Source: Flavobacterium petrolei (GTDB lineage: Bacteria; Bacteroidota; Bacteroidia; Flavobacteriales; Flavobacteriaceae). Taken from it: 64,000 bases of DNA. The position numbers were made by a program, and so were the translations under genes. Under the pieces are notes generated by a model. The model saw only the letters and a list, made by a program, of their open reading frames with translations. It had not been told where the DNA came from and ran no database searches. The DNA lies in contig NZ_QNVY02000006.1 of NCBI RefSeq assembly GCF_003314435.2, forward strand, positions 172,421-236,420, given 5' to 3'. The stretch's first letter is position 1. Every line of letters begins with the position of its first letter. Positions 55,772-64,000 of this stretch are shown here, in pieces.

Positions 55772-57112
55772 ATGAAAAAAGAGGAAATCTCCTATATCTG
55801 TTTGTTGCTTGTTCATGTCTTGATTGGACTTTTAGTTTATGCATTGCCATTTACCGCTAAGATATACGGATATTCCATTTTTATTTTTGGGACTATTTAT
55901 GTCATTAAAAGCAGCAATAAAAATAACGAAGCCCTTCTTGTTGCAGCTTATGTAGTTGGAAGCGAGGTTTTTTTGAGAATGACCGGCGGAAATCCCCTTT
56001 ATGAAATATCTAAATATGGAGTACTGTTTTTTTTGCTCCTAGGAATGTATTTCAGTGGGTTTTCAAGGGGAGCCATTTCGTACTGGCTGTTTTTGTTTTT
56101 ATTAATCCCTGGCCTTGTCATTGCTACTTTTGCTTTAGATCTAGATACCAATATTAGAACAAGGATAGCCTTTAATATTTCGGGACCGCTATGTTTAGGG
56201 ATTGCTTCCATATACACTTTTAGGCGAAGTATTTCCTTAGAACAGATGAATCGTGTCTTGCTCAATATGGGTTTGCCTATTGTTACTTGCATGGTCTATT
56301 TGACTGTTTATACACCCATTATAAAAGATGTAATTACCGGAACAGAATCTAATTTTCAGACTTCAGGAGGTTTTGGACCCAATCAAGTATCAACCGCTTT
56401 AGGGCTTGGTATGTTTATTTTTTTCTCACGGGTATTGTTAGCATCCAAAACAAAATTGATTGTTTTTATCAATTTATTTCTTGCCTTGAATATTAGTTAC
56501 AGGGGTTTTATTACTTTTTCCAGAGGAGGTATGATAACGGGTATCGTGATGATTATTATACTTTTAACATTTCTATATTTTAATTCGAATGATGCAGGAA
56601 GAGTTAAATTGAATTATGGTTTTTTGCTTATTGTTTTAGCAATTGTTGGAGTGTGGATGTACACTTCTTTTCAAACTGGAGGGCTTATCAACAAGCGGTA
56701 TGCCAATCAAGATGCTTCTGGACGAGTAAAAACGAGTCAGTTTACTGGAAGGGAGAATTTAGCAGATGAAGAAATTGATATTTTTTTAGACAATCCTTTT
56801 TTTGGTGCCGGTGTTGGGAAAGTAATCGAAATCAGGCAATCCGAAACGGGAGAAACTACGGCGTCCCACAACGAAATTACTCGCATGTTAGCAGAACATG
56901 GGATGTTGGGAGTAATTGGATTATTGATTCTTATTGTCACCCCTTTTGTTCTGTATCTAGAATATAAGTTTAATGTTTTCTTATTGTGTTTTGTTATCTT
57001 TTGGTTTTTGACAATTAACCATGCCGCTATGCGTACGGCTGCGCCAGCATTTGTTTATGCCTTATCGCTGCTAATTATTCGTTTTGAAAAATCTTCAAAA
57101 GAAGTAAATTAG
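55772..57112 (+). CDS. O-antigen ligase/polymerase-family protein (WaaL/Wzy-like)
   Basis: A 446-residue membrane protein with about ten helices and a hydrophilic periplasmic loop around residues 300-370. The segment FFGAGVGKVIEIRQ and HNEITRMLAEHGMLGVIGLLIL match the Wzy_C/O-antigen-ligase family signature. It either joins repeat units or links the chain to its acceptor. It is the second such protein in the window (the first is at 9057). No second Wzx flippase is visible beside it, so its partner is the upstream Wzx, the ABC exporter, or a gene outside the window. Confidence 0.85.
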   Translation: MKKEEISYICLLLVHVLIGLLVYALPFTAKIYGYSIFIFGTIYVIKSSNKNNEALLVAAYVVGSEVFLRMTGGNPLYEISKYGVLFFLLLGMYFSGFSRGAISYWLFLFLLIPGLVIATFALDLDTNIRTRIAFNISGPLCLGIASIYTFRRSISLEQMNRVLLNMGLPIVTCMVYLTVYTPIIKDVITGTESNFQTSGGFGPNQVSTALGLGMFIFFSRVLLASKTKLIVFINLFLALNISYRGFITFSRGGMITGIVMIIILLTFLYFNSNDAGRVKLNYGFLLIVLAIVGVWMYTSFQTGGLINKRYANQDASGRVKTSQFTGRENLADEEIDIFLDNPFFGAGVGKVIEIRQSETGETTASHNEITRMLAEHGMLGVIGLLILIVTPFVLYLEYKFNVFLLCFVIFWFLTINHAAMRTAAPAFVYALSLLIIRFEKSSKEVN

Positions 57113-57273
57113 GATCGTGATTAGAATAGTATTTTATACTAAACGTTTCGTAGTTTGAAGCTTTATCAATTTAGGAACGAATAGAATAAATAAGGGTTTT
57201 ATCGGATTAATTTGCATCTTTCTATTTATTTGAAGGCAAAATTGCTAAATTGCCAAAATACCAAAAACAAAGC

Positions 57274-58668
57274 ATGTCTACTAAAAGGAAAATACATTTT
57301 GAAATTTCTGAGCGAAAAATCATTCTTCGTTTTTTTGATGTTTTTTTTGTTCTTTTGGGTTTGTATCTTTTTGGGACTTTTTTTGATCAAGAATATTTGA
57401 CGGTAGCTGCCAGTAGACCTTCCTGGACCATTCTCCTAGTTGTTTATCTTATTTTTTTTGCATCGATTTTCGAAATGTATAACCTACAAGTCGCCAGTAA
57501 TCAGCTTTTAGTTTTGCAAAACATATTACTCACGGTTTCGACAACTGTTTTTGTTTATCTTTTCACCCCTTTTTTTTCGCCAGAGTTACCGGCTAACAGA
57601 CTTCAAGTTGTATTGTTTTTTTTAGTAATGTTTGTTGTGCTGTTCTTATGGCGAATGTTTTATGTGCTCTTTTTAGCGTCCAATCGATTTGTTCAGAAAG
57701 CCATATTGATATGTGATAAAGAGCAAGTTCAAGAGCTGATTTTAGGATTAGAAAACATTGATCCACATTATAAAATAGTTGGATTTGTTAACACTGATAT
57801 TGCAGAAGATACGGTTTTGGATTACCATTATGTGAAACTAATAAAAAGAGATGATTTGTTTTCTTTTGTAAAAGAAAATGGGATTTCTGAAATTGTGATT
57901 GCTTCTCAGAATACAGAAGGAATCACCGCTGATTTATACCAACAATTGTTACATTTATTAGAATCGGGAAATATTATACGAGAGTATACACAGGTGTATG
58001 AAAGTAAAACACAGCGTATTCCTGTGCAGTATATGTCCCGTGATTTTTATCGTTTTTTTCCTTTCAGCCGAAGCAATCAGAATAAATTATACTTGTTGAC
58101 CATCCGTATTTTTGAAATTGTAGTTTCCTTCTTTGGTCTTGTAGTCGGATTGTTTCTTTTTCCGCTTATATTGGTTGGAAATGCGATAGGTAACAGGGGG
58201 CGTTTGTTTTATTCACAGGAGCGGGTTGGTAAGGATGGTGTTGTTTTTGAAATTTTGAAATTCCGTACGATGGTGAAAAATGCCGAATCGAACGGCGCGG
58301 TTTTTACTGCAATGAATGATTCACGAATAACTGTCTTTGGGAAGTTTATGCGAAAAACAAGAATGGATGAGTTTCCTCAGTTTATTAATATTTTAAAAGG
58401 TGATATGGCCGTTATCGGTCCGCGACCAGAACGTCCTATTTTTGTAAAAGAAATTGCCGAAATAATGCCTTTTTATGAGACTAGGCACATCATCAAGCCT
58501 GGACTTACCGGTTGGGCACAAGTCAATTATTCGTATGGCGAAACGATAGATGATAGTTTAATCAAGTTGCAATATGACTTGTATTACATCAAGCATCGCA
58601 GTATTTATCTGGATTTGAATATTGCTTTCAAAACGATAACGACTGTATTGTTTTATAGGGGACAGTAG
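57274..58668 (+). CDS. Exopolysaccharide polyprenyl glycosylphosphotransferase (WcaJ-like)
   Basis: A 464-residue initiating transferase from the ATG at 57274; an in-frame TTG 24 bp upstream seems less likely. The N-terminal half has four membrane helices and a CoA-binding-like domain. A fifth membrane segment precedes the catalytic domain: FYSQERVGKDGVVFEILKFRTM, TRMDEFPQFINILKGDMAVIGPRPERP (DE dyad) and YETRHIIKPGLTGWAQVNYSYG. It probably moves glucose- or galactose-1-phosphate to undecaprenyl phosphate. It ends the plus-strand glycan locus and is the third initiating transferase here. Confidence 0.93.
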   Translation: MSTKRKIHFEISERKIILRFFDVFFVLLGLYLFGTFFDQEYLTVAASRPSWTILLVVYLIFFASIFEMYNLQVASNQLLVLQNILLTVSTTVFVYLFTPFFSPELPANRLQVVLFFLVMFVVLFLWRMFYVLFLASNRFVQKAILICDKEQVQELILGLENIDPHYKIVGFVNTDIAEDTVLDYHYVKLIKRDDLFSFVKENGISEIVIASQNTEGITADLYQQLLHLLESGNIIREYTQVYESKTQRIPVQYMSRDFYRFFPFSRSNQNKLYLLTIRIFEIVVSFFGLVVGLFLFPLILVGNAIGNRGRLFYSQERVGKDGVVFEILKFRTMVKNAESNGAVFTAMNDSRITVFGKFMRKTRMDEFPQFINILKGDMAVIGPRPERPIFVKEIAEIMPFYETRHIIKPGLTGWAQVNYSYGETIDDSLIKLQYDLYYIKHRSIYLDLNIAFKTITTVLFYRGQ

Positions 58669-58889
58669 CTATTCTTATTCATTATACAGATCTTTTTCTA
58701 AAACAGATTTCAAAGATTTACACAAATTATAGAGGGATTTTTTTTCTAATGTAGGACTGTTTGTAACGACTAACCTATAATTATTTAAGACACGAATAAC
58801 ACTCATTTATATCTTTAAAAAATTAGCGCATTAGTGGCTAAAAGACTAGATGTCACAAGTAATTAAAGTAAAAGTAATAGAAGGCTTCC

Positions 58890-60029
58890 TTATATTATGA
58901 TTGGAATTCGTTTTTTGTTTTGAATGGCCAGTCTCACTAAAACAACTCCGCTGCAAACTACCAGTGGCAGTACCAACACCAAATGTGCTTTGTTAATTAT
59001 CAAAAAGAAATAAATCACCAATAATGCGATATTTAATAGCGCCAGATTGTAAATTATTTTTTTGTTTTTCATCCAATAAAAATAGAGTAGGCCTATTAAG
59101 GTTGGATTGAATAATAAGATATTGTAGTTGTATCCTAATTCCAGATGTAACGAGTAAAACCCTGCAAACGAAAAGAATATTCCAATTACGGCCAGTATGC
59201 TGAGGTAAAACAAATCGATGCTTTTCTTGTTTATAAACACGATGAAACTAAGCACTATGAAGTACGCATAGGGATTATTCCACCAAGACATAGGAACCTC
59301 ATTTTTGAATTCGATTATAGTTTTGTTTCCCAGTGCCAGCGGACGATTTTGAAAGGAAACTTTCTCGAGGCTTTTTTGTAATTCAAATGGTAGAAATATT
59401 TTGGTTCCTAATTGATCTACTTTTTTACCGAAGATAATGCTGGTGCCTAATTTTTCATAAAAATGACCGTCAAAATACGGGTACAATATGGTTCTGTACG
59501 TAATATCAGTATCGGTATTTTTTACAATTGCAATTGTGTCCAGTGTTTTATTGATGATGTCAACTACCATCGATGTACAATTTTTGTCGATGAATTTATA
59601 GGTATAGTGACTTTCTCCAGAAGCCAAAGAGGTATTCAGGTTGTCAAATAATTTTTGTTTTAAATCTACTGGAATGTTTAATTCCTGCTCATAAACTGAT
59701 CTTTTTTCATATTGATATTGACTGATAAAATCAGCGTAGGAATGCGCAACAGCAAAGTATTGCAAATCTCCTTTTATGAATTTCATTACAAAATTTGGCG
59801 TATTGAAGTCAAATGCACCATAATTATACACCACATCAGTGGCGTTGGTTGTATCCTGCACTCGTATTGCTGTGTGTCCAAAAAGAGAATACGATTCATT
59901 TCCTGTTCCACAAGTGATTACGCTGACGTGCGTATTTTTTGATAATTGTATGTTTTGACCGAAACTAAAATGTACCGTTGATAATACGAAGAGGAGTAGC
60001 GCTATTTTTTTGAAAAATGATGTATGCAT
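58890..60029 (-). CDS. DUF4105 (Lnb-like) membrane protein
   Basis: A 379-residue protein. A signal peptide (residues 1-24) precedes a periplasmic DUF4105 domain with VSVITCGTGNESYSLFGHTAIRV (Cys40, His52) and FIDKNCTSM (Cys151). About five membrane helices follow from residue 250 on. The N-terminal domain is now named after Lnb, a lipoprotein N-acyltransferase of Bacteroides, and the conserved His/Cys fit a cysteine acyltransferase. It is transcribed away from the glycan locus and probably belongs to general envelope functions. The functional name is by family only. Confidence 0.82.
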   Translation of the reverse strand: MHTSFFKKIALLLFVLSTVHFSFGQNIQLSKNTHVSVITCGTGNESYSLFGHTAIRVQDTTNATDVVYNYGAFDFNTPNFVMKFIKGDLQYFAVAHSYADFISQYQYEKRSVYEQELNIPVDLKQKLFDNLNTSLASGESHYTYKFIDKNCTSMVVDIINKTLDTIAIVKNTDTDITYRTILYPYFDGHFYEKLGTSIIFGKKVDQLGTKIFLPFELQKSLEKVSFQNRPLALGNKTIIEFKNEVPMSWWNNPYAYFIVLSFIVFINKKSIDLFYLSILAVIGIFFSFAGFYSLHLELGYNYNILLFNPTLIGLLYFYWMKNKKIIYNLALLNIALLVIYFFLIINKAHLVLVLPLVVCSGVVLVRLAIQNKKRIPIII

Positions 60030-60257
60030 TCGTTTGCTGTTAAAAGGGTATAAAATGTAATTTTGTTAAAAAAAACTCATTTACGATTTCATTGATTGAA
60101 TTTGTCTGACAAAGATACTCAAAGAAAGAAAAAGGCGTACAAAGTTTTTCTGTAAAAGAAAGGGTTGTTATTGAAACGGGTTTGTGCAACCTAGAAGGAA
60201 ATTAGAAAAACTATAGAAGATTGAATGGCGCAATTTGATTCTAAATATTCTTCGAAA

Positions 60258-61337
60258 TTAATTTCTAAACATTCCTAAATCTACTTTTATCGAAAAAATA
60301 TTGGAATATAAAGCAGCGCTTTGATTCCCTAAATCGGTCAACGCATAGTCAATCTGAATGCCTTTGTATTTGAATCCCAGACCAATATTCGGTTGAAAAC
60401 CTACTTTTTCCGTACTGTCCAGTTGCTGTACATTCTGAAAATTACCTACCCCGGCACGAACGAAAACCAAATCAGTATACCCAAATTCCAATCCTAAAGC
60501 CGGATCGATGCTGACAAAATCAGTAGCAATTACATCATTGGTTCTGGCAAAACGCATGTTCACATTGGCTGCAGCCTGAATACTGTAATCGTAACGAATG
60601 ATGAACTTTTTAGCAATACCCAGCTGAGCTTTTGGAGCTGTAATCTCGGTACTTTCTGGTAAGTCTTGATTTTCACCGGGTATGGCGTTTGCAATTTTCT
60701 GATATTCATCTTCGTCAATATTCCACACATTATAGGTAGTGGTAATGTCGCGGAGCATTAATCCAAATTGCCAGTTGTTTTTTTCGAATTGGATTCCGGC
60801 ATCAAAACCAAATCCCCAAGAATTGGCAAATTTCCCAATAATACGTCGGATGATTTTTGCGTTTACGCCATATTGAAATCCGGGAACCGGTAATTTTCTC
60901 GCATAGGAAAAAGTAAATCCGTAATCAGCAGTCGAAAAAAGACTGATTCGGTTGTAGTCAATATTGCCTTGGCTGTCGATTAGTTCCGTAGTATTCAAAA
61001 TGTCATCTACCCCAAAACGGATTAATGAAATTCCCCAAGCGCTGCGATCATCGATAGGACTGGCATAGGCTAAATAATCGTATTGAGCAATATTTGCAAA
61101 ATAATTGGCGTGCATAAAAGATACCTGGTGGTCTTTCATCCGAATAAGTCCCGCTGGATTCCAATATCCTGAATTCACATCATTGGTGGAAGCCACGACA
61201 GTATTTGACATGCCCAATGCAGCCGCATCCACGCCGATATTCATAAACTCATTTGAATATTTCCTAACGGTCTGGCTGTACATCAGGGTACATACAAAAA
61301 GTGTTACTACTAAAAAGCTTTTTTTCAAGGGTATCAT
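60258..61337 (-). CDS. PorV/PorQ-family outer-membrane protein
   Basis: A 359-residue protein from the ATG at 61337. A signal peptide (LKKSFLVVTLFVCTLMYSQ) is followed by an outer-membrane beta barrel with alternating aromatic strands. FMNIGVDAAALGMSNTVVAS and DVNSGYWNPAGLIRM are the hallmark N-terminal blocks of the PorV/PorQ family, linked to the type IX secretion system of Bacteroidota. An upstream TTG at 61373 is rejected because a TAnnTTTG promoter box covers it. The barrel ends in the typical aromatic C-terminus (MFRN). Confidence 0.87.
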   Translation of the reverse strand: MIPLKKSFLVVTLFVCTLMYSQTVRKYSNEFMNIGVDAAALGMSNTVVASTNDVNSGYWNPAGLIRMKDHQVSFMHANYFANIAQYDYLAYASPIDDRSAWGISLIRFGVDDILNTTELIDSQGNIDYNRISLFSTADYGFTFSYARKLPVPGFQYGVNAKIIRRIIGKFANSWGFGFDAGIQFEKNNWQFGLMLRDITTTYNVWNIDEDEYQKIANAIPGENQDLPESTEITAPKAQLGIAKKFIIRYDYSIQAAANVNMRFARTNDVIATDFVSIDPALGLEFGYTDLVFVRAGVGNFQNVQQLDSTEKVGFQPNIGLGFKYKGIQIDYALTDLGNQSAALYSNIFSIKVDLGMFRN

Positions 61338-61370
61338 TTTTACAAACGAAGAGTCTGTTTGATTTTTTAT

Positions 61371-61378
61371 CAAAAATA
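61371..61378 (-). promoter_or_regulatory. Candidate -7 box for the PorV-like gene
   Basis: On the minus strand TATTTTTG matches TAnnTTTG, 33 bp before the ATG at 61337. It supports that start over the upstream TTG. Confidence 0.45.
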
Positions 61379-61672
61379 TAATTTTTAATTGAGGTTATTT
61401 CATTTTGCTATTGAATTTAGTGTGTTGGTCATGTGGTTTAGATTTAACAGAGTATTACTTCAGTAAAAAATGGAACGCGGATGCTACGGATGTAAAGTAT
61501 TTTTACTGATTTGTTTAAAATTGAAAGTTTTCGAGTTTAGGTTTTACCGCTAATTTGCTAATTTTTTGCTTATAATGGAAGGTTTTAATTTGCGAATTCG
61601 CGGTGATATAAGGATTGCTACTCCTGTTAAAAATCTCTACTAAAAAACATACTTTTCATTGACTTATTATAC

Positions 61673-61680
61673 TAAATTTG
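61673..61680 (+). promoter_or_regulatory. Candidate -7 box for pssA
   Basis: TAAATTTG matches TAnnTTTG exactly, 26 bp before the ATG at 61707. A TTG at 61659 is closer than the usual spacing. The box lies downstream of the in-frame TTG, which supports the ATG start. Confidence 0.45.
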
Positions 61681-61706
61681 CCAACTTTGATTCCTTAAAC
61701 TGTATT

Positions 61707-62426
61707 ATGATGACTATTAAAAAACATATTCCGAATTTCATTACGCTTCTTAATCTTTTTTGTGGCTGTATCGCGCTGGTATTTGCATTCAATCAAGATT
61801 TTGAAATGGCCTTTTATTTTGTTTGTCTGGGTATATTTTTGGATTTTTTTGATGGTTTTTTTGCACGATTGTTCAACGTTTCCAGTCCGCTGGGATTGCA
61901 GTTGGATTCTTTGGCAGACATGGTGACAAGTGGTGTTGTTCCGGGTTTAGTGATGTTCCAAATGATGATTAGCCATGCATCAACGGCAGCGGCAGGTCAT
62001 TTGCAGTTTTTTCCTTATTTAGGTTTTATAATTGCGTTGGGGTCTTGTTATCGTCTGGCAAATTTTAATATTGATACTCGTCAAACAGATTCTTTCATTG
62101 GTTTGCCAACACCTGCTAATGCGCTGTTTGTCCTAAGTCTGCCTTTGGTGTTGAAATATACTGATTCATTAATTATTATAGAACTCCTTACTAATCCTTG
62201 GTTTCTTTTGGTGCTGACGGTTTTGAGCGCGTATATGCTGAATGCTGAAATTCCATTATTCTCTTTGAAAATCAAGAAGTTTAGTTTTAAAGAGAATACA
62301 CTTCAAGTTGTCTTTTTGACATGTTCACTTTTGTTATTGATTTTCTTTCGCTATTTAGGAATTCCGTTGTTGATACTATTTTATGTTCTACTATCGGTTC
62401 TGAATAATAAAGTACTTAAAAAGTAA
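61707..62426 (+). CDS. pssA: CDP-diacylglycerol-serine O-phosphatidyltransferase
   Basis: It makes phosphatidylserine, the precursor of phosphatidylethanolamine. The 239-residue membrane protein has the complete CDP-alcohol phosphotransferase motif: Asp46, Asp49-Gly50, Ala53-Arg54, Gly63, Asp67 and Asp71. Its N-terminus IPNFITLLNLFCGCIALVFAF and about seven helices fit bacterial type II PssA. I use the ATG at 61707 because a candidate promoter box at 61673 lies just upstream of it. It is 8 bp from the following gene, so the two may be co-transcribed. Confidence 0.94.
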   Translation: MMTIKKHIPNFITLLNLFCGCIALVFAFNQDFEMAFYFVCLGIFLDFFDGFFARLFNVSSPLGLQLDSLADMVTSGVVPGLVMFQMMISHASTAAAGHLQFFPYLGFIIALGSCYRLANFNIDTRQTDSFIGLPTPANALFVLSLPLVLKYTDSLIIIELLTNPWFLLVLTVLSAYMLNAEIPLFSLKIKKFSFKENTLQVVFLTCSLLLLIFFRYLGIPLLILFYVLLSVLNNKVLKK

Positions 62427-62434
62427 TCTTTTGA

Positions 62435-63298
62435 ATGAGAAAACAAACCGTTCGAAGAAAGTCAAACGCAGTTCGTAAATCCAAAAAGAAAGCTTCTTTT
62501 CTCTCTGGGAAGCTATTGCGCTATTTGATTGTCACTTTTTTGATTGTAGTGCTACTTGGAGTCGGTTTTCATTATCGAAATGGTTTGTCTTATTATTTTG
62601 GTTTCAAATCGGATAAAATCATCAGAGCTGATCGAGAAGCTAAACGCATTTCGGACGTTCGGAATTTTAAAGTTTTAGAAAAACATGAGGGCAAAAGTAT
62701 TGGTATTGACGTTTCAGAATATCAAGGAATAATTAGTTGGTCGTATGTGGATACTTTAGAACAAAAATATCCTTTACATTATGTTTTTATCCGCGCAACC
62801 GTTGGGAAAGATCGAAAAGATGAAAAATTTGAACGGAACTGGCTTGGCGCCAAAGAAAATAAAATGATTCGGGGAGCCTACCACTACTACCGCCCCAACG
62901 AGAATTCATTGGAACAAGCCGAACTTTTTATTAAAACTGTGACGTTGGAAAAAGGCGATTTGCCACCTGTTTTGGATATAGAAAAATTACCTAAAAATCA
63001 GTCTGTTGCCAATCTTAAATTAGGATTAAAACGATGGTTGCAAGCTGTAGAATCTCATTATGGTGTTAAACCAATTATTTACACTGGCGAGCGGTATTAT
63101 GATGATTTTTTGAAAGAAGAATTCGGTGATTATCTTTTTTGGATTGCCAATTATAATTTTTATCGGGAGCAAATCGGCGAAGACTGGTTGTTTTGGCAAT
63201 TCACAGAGAAAGCAACCGTCGCTGGGATTAAAGGAAATGTCGATGTGAATATTTATAATGGAGATTTGCAGCAGTTGAGGTATATTACTGTGGAGTAG
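62435..63298 (+). CDS. Glycoside hydrolase family 25 lysozyme
   Basis: A 287-residue muramidase. A very basic N-terminus (RKQTVRRKSNAVRKSKKK) and one membrane helix (29-45) anchor it, and the catalytic GH25 domain starts near residue 88. SIGIDVSEYQG (Asp92), IRATVGKDRKDEKF, RGAYHYYRP, PPVLDIEKL (Asp181, Glu183) and WLFWQFTEKATVAGIKGNVDVN are the family blocks. It probably acts on peptidoglycan in the periplasm during wall remodelling. It follows pssA by 8 bp. Confidence 0.94.
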   Translation: MRKQTVRRKSNAVRKSKKKASFLSGKLLRYLIVTFLIVVLLGVGFHYRNGLSYYFGFKSDKIIRADREAKRISDVRNFKVLEKHEGKSIGIDVSEYQGIISWSYVDTLEQKYPLHYVFIRATVGKDRKDEKFERNWLGAKENKMIRGAYHYYRPNENSLEQAELFIKTVTLEKGDLPPVLDIEKLPKNQSVANLKLGLKRWLQAVESHYGVKPIIYTGERYYDDFLKEEFGDYLFWIANYNFYREQIGEDWLFWQFTEKATVAGIKGNVDVNIYNGDLQQLRYITVE

Positions 63299-63306
63299 TT
63301 TTCAGT

Positions 63307-63331
63307 GAAAAATAATAATGTTGTATTTTTC
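63307..63331 (+). terminator. Possible AT-rich terminator after the lysozyme gene
   Basis: GAAAAATA (63307-63314) pairs with TATTTTTC (63324-63331) around a 9-base loop and lies 9 bp after the stop. The stem has only two G-C pairs and no long T-run follows, so it is a weak candidate. Confidence 0.3.
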
Positions 63332-64000
63332 GTTATTTAGTTTTAAAATATTAGTAAATATTGCTTTATTAGATTTATAATATTGTTTCTGCCTAGTCTA
63401 GCTCAAATAGTTTCTTCAGATTTGTTGTCGTAATTATCAATCACCTAGTTTCTCAATCTAATTAGTGTATTTACATCCGTAATTTTGACGTAATATGAAC
63501 TGTAGTTATTAATGTTCTATTAATTATTGCTTCTTCAATTATTTTATGTTTCGCTTTTACGACTCTTTTTTAATTATTTTATTTTTACGCAATAAAGAAT
63601 CATTCGTTTAGCAATGTAACAATTGCTTATTACATCAATTGATATTTTAATAACGTGTCTTTCTATAGTTTGGACATGTTTTGTTACCTTATATATAGGA
63701 GCGAATGGAAAAGGGATTTTTGTTACTATATAAGGTATAGGATAAAACCATTTTATTGATCTAGAGTAGTTTTTTTGTTCAAATACTGTAAAGGCAGACT
63801 GTTTTGAAGGGGTAATGCGCGTTGAAGAGCTAATAAAGCATGAACAAAGATTAAATTTTGAAAGCTTTGGTATATAAAAGAGGGAAGTTGAAAGCGTCCG
63901 ATCGTACTGAAATAGGCGATTTTGATTAGAAATGGCGTTCATCGGCTATTAGATTGTTGTTTTGTTTAAAAAACTTTGACATTCAAAAAGCATGTTTTCA
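63332..64000. other. Gene-free right end
   Basis: About 670 bp of AT-rich DNA with no supported gene. A 122-codon minus-strand open frame at 63574-63942 has an atypical composition and no family features. A 20-codon plus-strand frame at 63815-63877 (MRVEELIKHEQRLNFESF) recalls the N-terminus of the UPF0303/heme-degrading family, but it stops at once and I do not call it. Confidence 0.55.

Larger units (their letters stand above)
61338..61706. other. Divergent promoter region between PorV-like gene and pssA
   Basis: The 369-bp gap holds promoter boxes for both genes. In the middle is an AACGCGGATGCTACGGATGT stretch similar to the one at 14985 and an AATTTGCTAATTTTTTGC repeat. No gene is seen. 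Confidence 0.65.

Noticed and set aside
63815..63877. Short frame resembling the start of a UPF0303/heme-degrading protein
   Set aside because: Only 20 codons before a stop and no continuation in any frame; the similarity rests on a few residues recalled from memory.
63574..63942. 122-codon minus-strand open frame at the right edge
   Set aside because: Composition is atypical, there is no recognisable domain, and no start signal or neighbour supports it.

Overview
The window looks like a chromosomal piece of a Flavobacterium-like member of the Bacteroidota. The evidence is low GC, weak Shine-Dalgarno signals, TAnnTTTG promoter boxes, a PorV/PorQ-type outer-membrane protein of the type IX secretion family, a DUF4105 protein and a small histone H1-like (Hc1) gene. 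About 58 kb is one continuous + strand surface-polysaccharide locus, interrupted by a single small minus-strand gene at 27.4 kb. The last 5 kb is ordinary chromosome.

Layout. 0-3.3 kb: end of a chain-length regulator, a TagD-like nucleotidyltransferase, and UDP-glucose to UDP-xylose conversion (Ugd, Uxs). 3.4-12.2 kb: a Wzx/Wzy-type cluster with flippase, WecB, polymerase, four glycosyltransferases and a WecG/TagA-type transferase. 12.3-27 kb: sugar-nucleotide supply and chain initiation. It has a WbpV-like reductase, ManC plus a separate type II PMI cupin, all four dTDP-rhamnose genes, a WecA/WbpL-type transferase, a PglC-type transferase, a PglE/DegT aminotransferase and a WbpM/PglF dehydratase. 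28-39 kb: an ABC exporter (Wzm/Wzt, with a four-helix-bundle gene between them), an acetyltransferase, two methyltransferases and many glycosyltransferases. 39-43.7 kb: CMP-sialic acid synthesis (NeuA, NeuB, NeuC) and an unassigned GT-B-like protein. 43.7-58.7 kb: an MBOAT/SGNH O-acylation pair, more glycosyltransferases, a deacetylase-like protein, a second Wzy/WaaL-type protein and a WcaJ-type initiating transferase. 58.9-63.3 kb: DUF4105 (Lnb-like) and PorV-like genes on the minus strand, then PssA and a GH25 lysozyme on the plus strand.

Together the genes can make UDP-Xyl, UDP-ManNAc, dTDP-L-Rha, a sialic acid and probably UDP-QuiNAc or a related 4-amino sugar. They supply part of GDP-Man synthesis (no phosphomannomutase is seen here). 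There are three different initiating phosphoglycosyltransferases and two export routes, so more than one glycan is probably made, or two loci have merged.

The most unusual content is non-coding. Between the rhamnose and initiation genes (16.9-23.4 kb) lie six copies of a modular structured element. Each has a hairpin with an invariant CTTGAT loop and a stem that changes on both sides together. In two copies the loop is complementary to a downstream ATCAAG, so a pseudoknot is possible. Each copy has an exchangeable core and a TAAGGGYGG-like 3' end, usually followed by simple repeats (heptamers GTGAGAA/GTGAATA, or ATT, or ACT) and often by a second hairpin family. The same heptamers surround the four-helix-bundle gene inserted between wzm and wzt. 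I know of no named system with this architecture.
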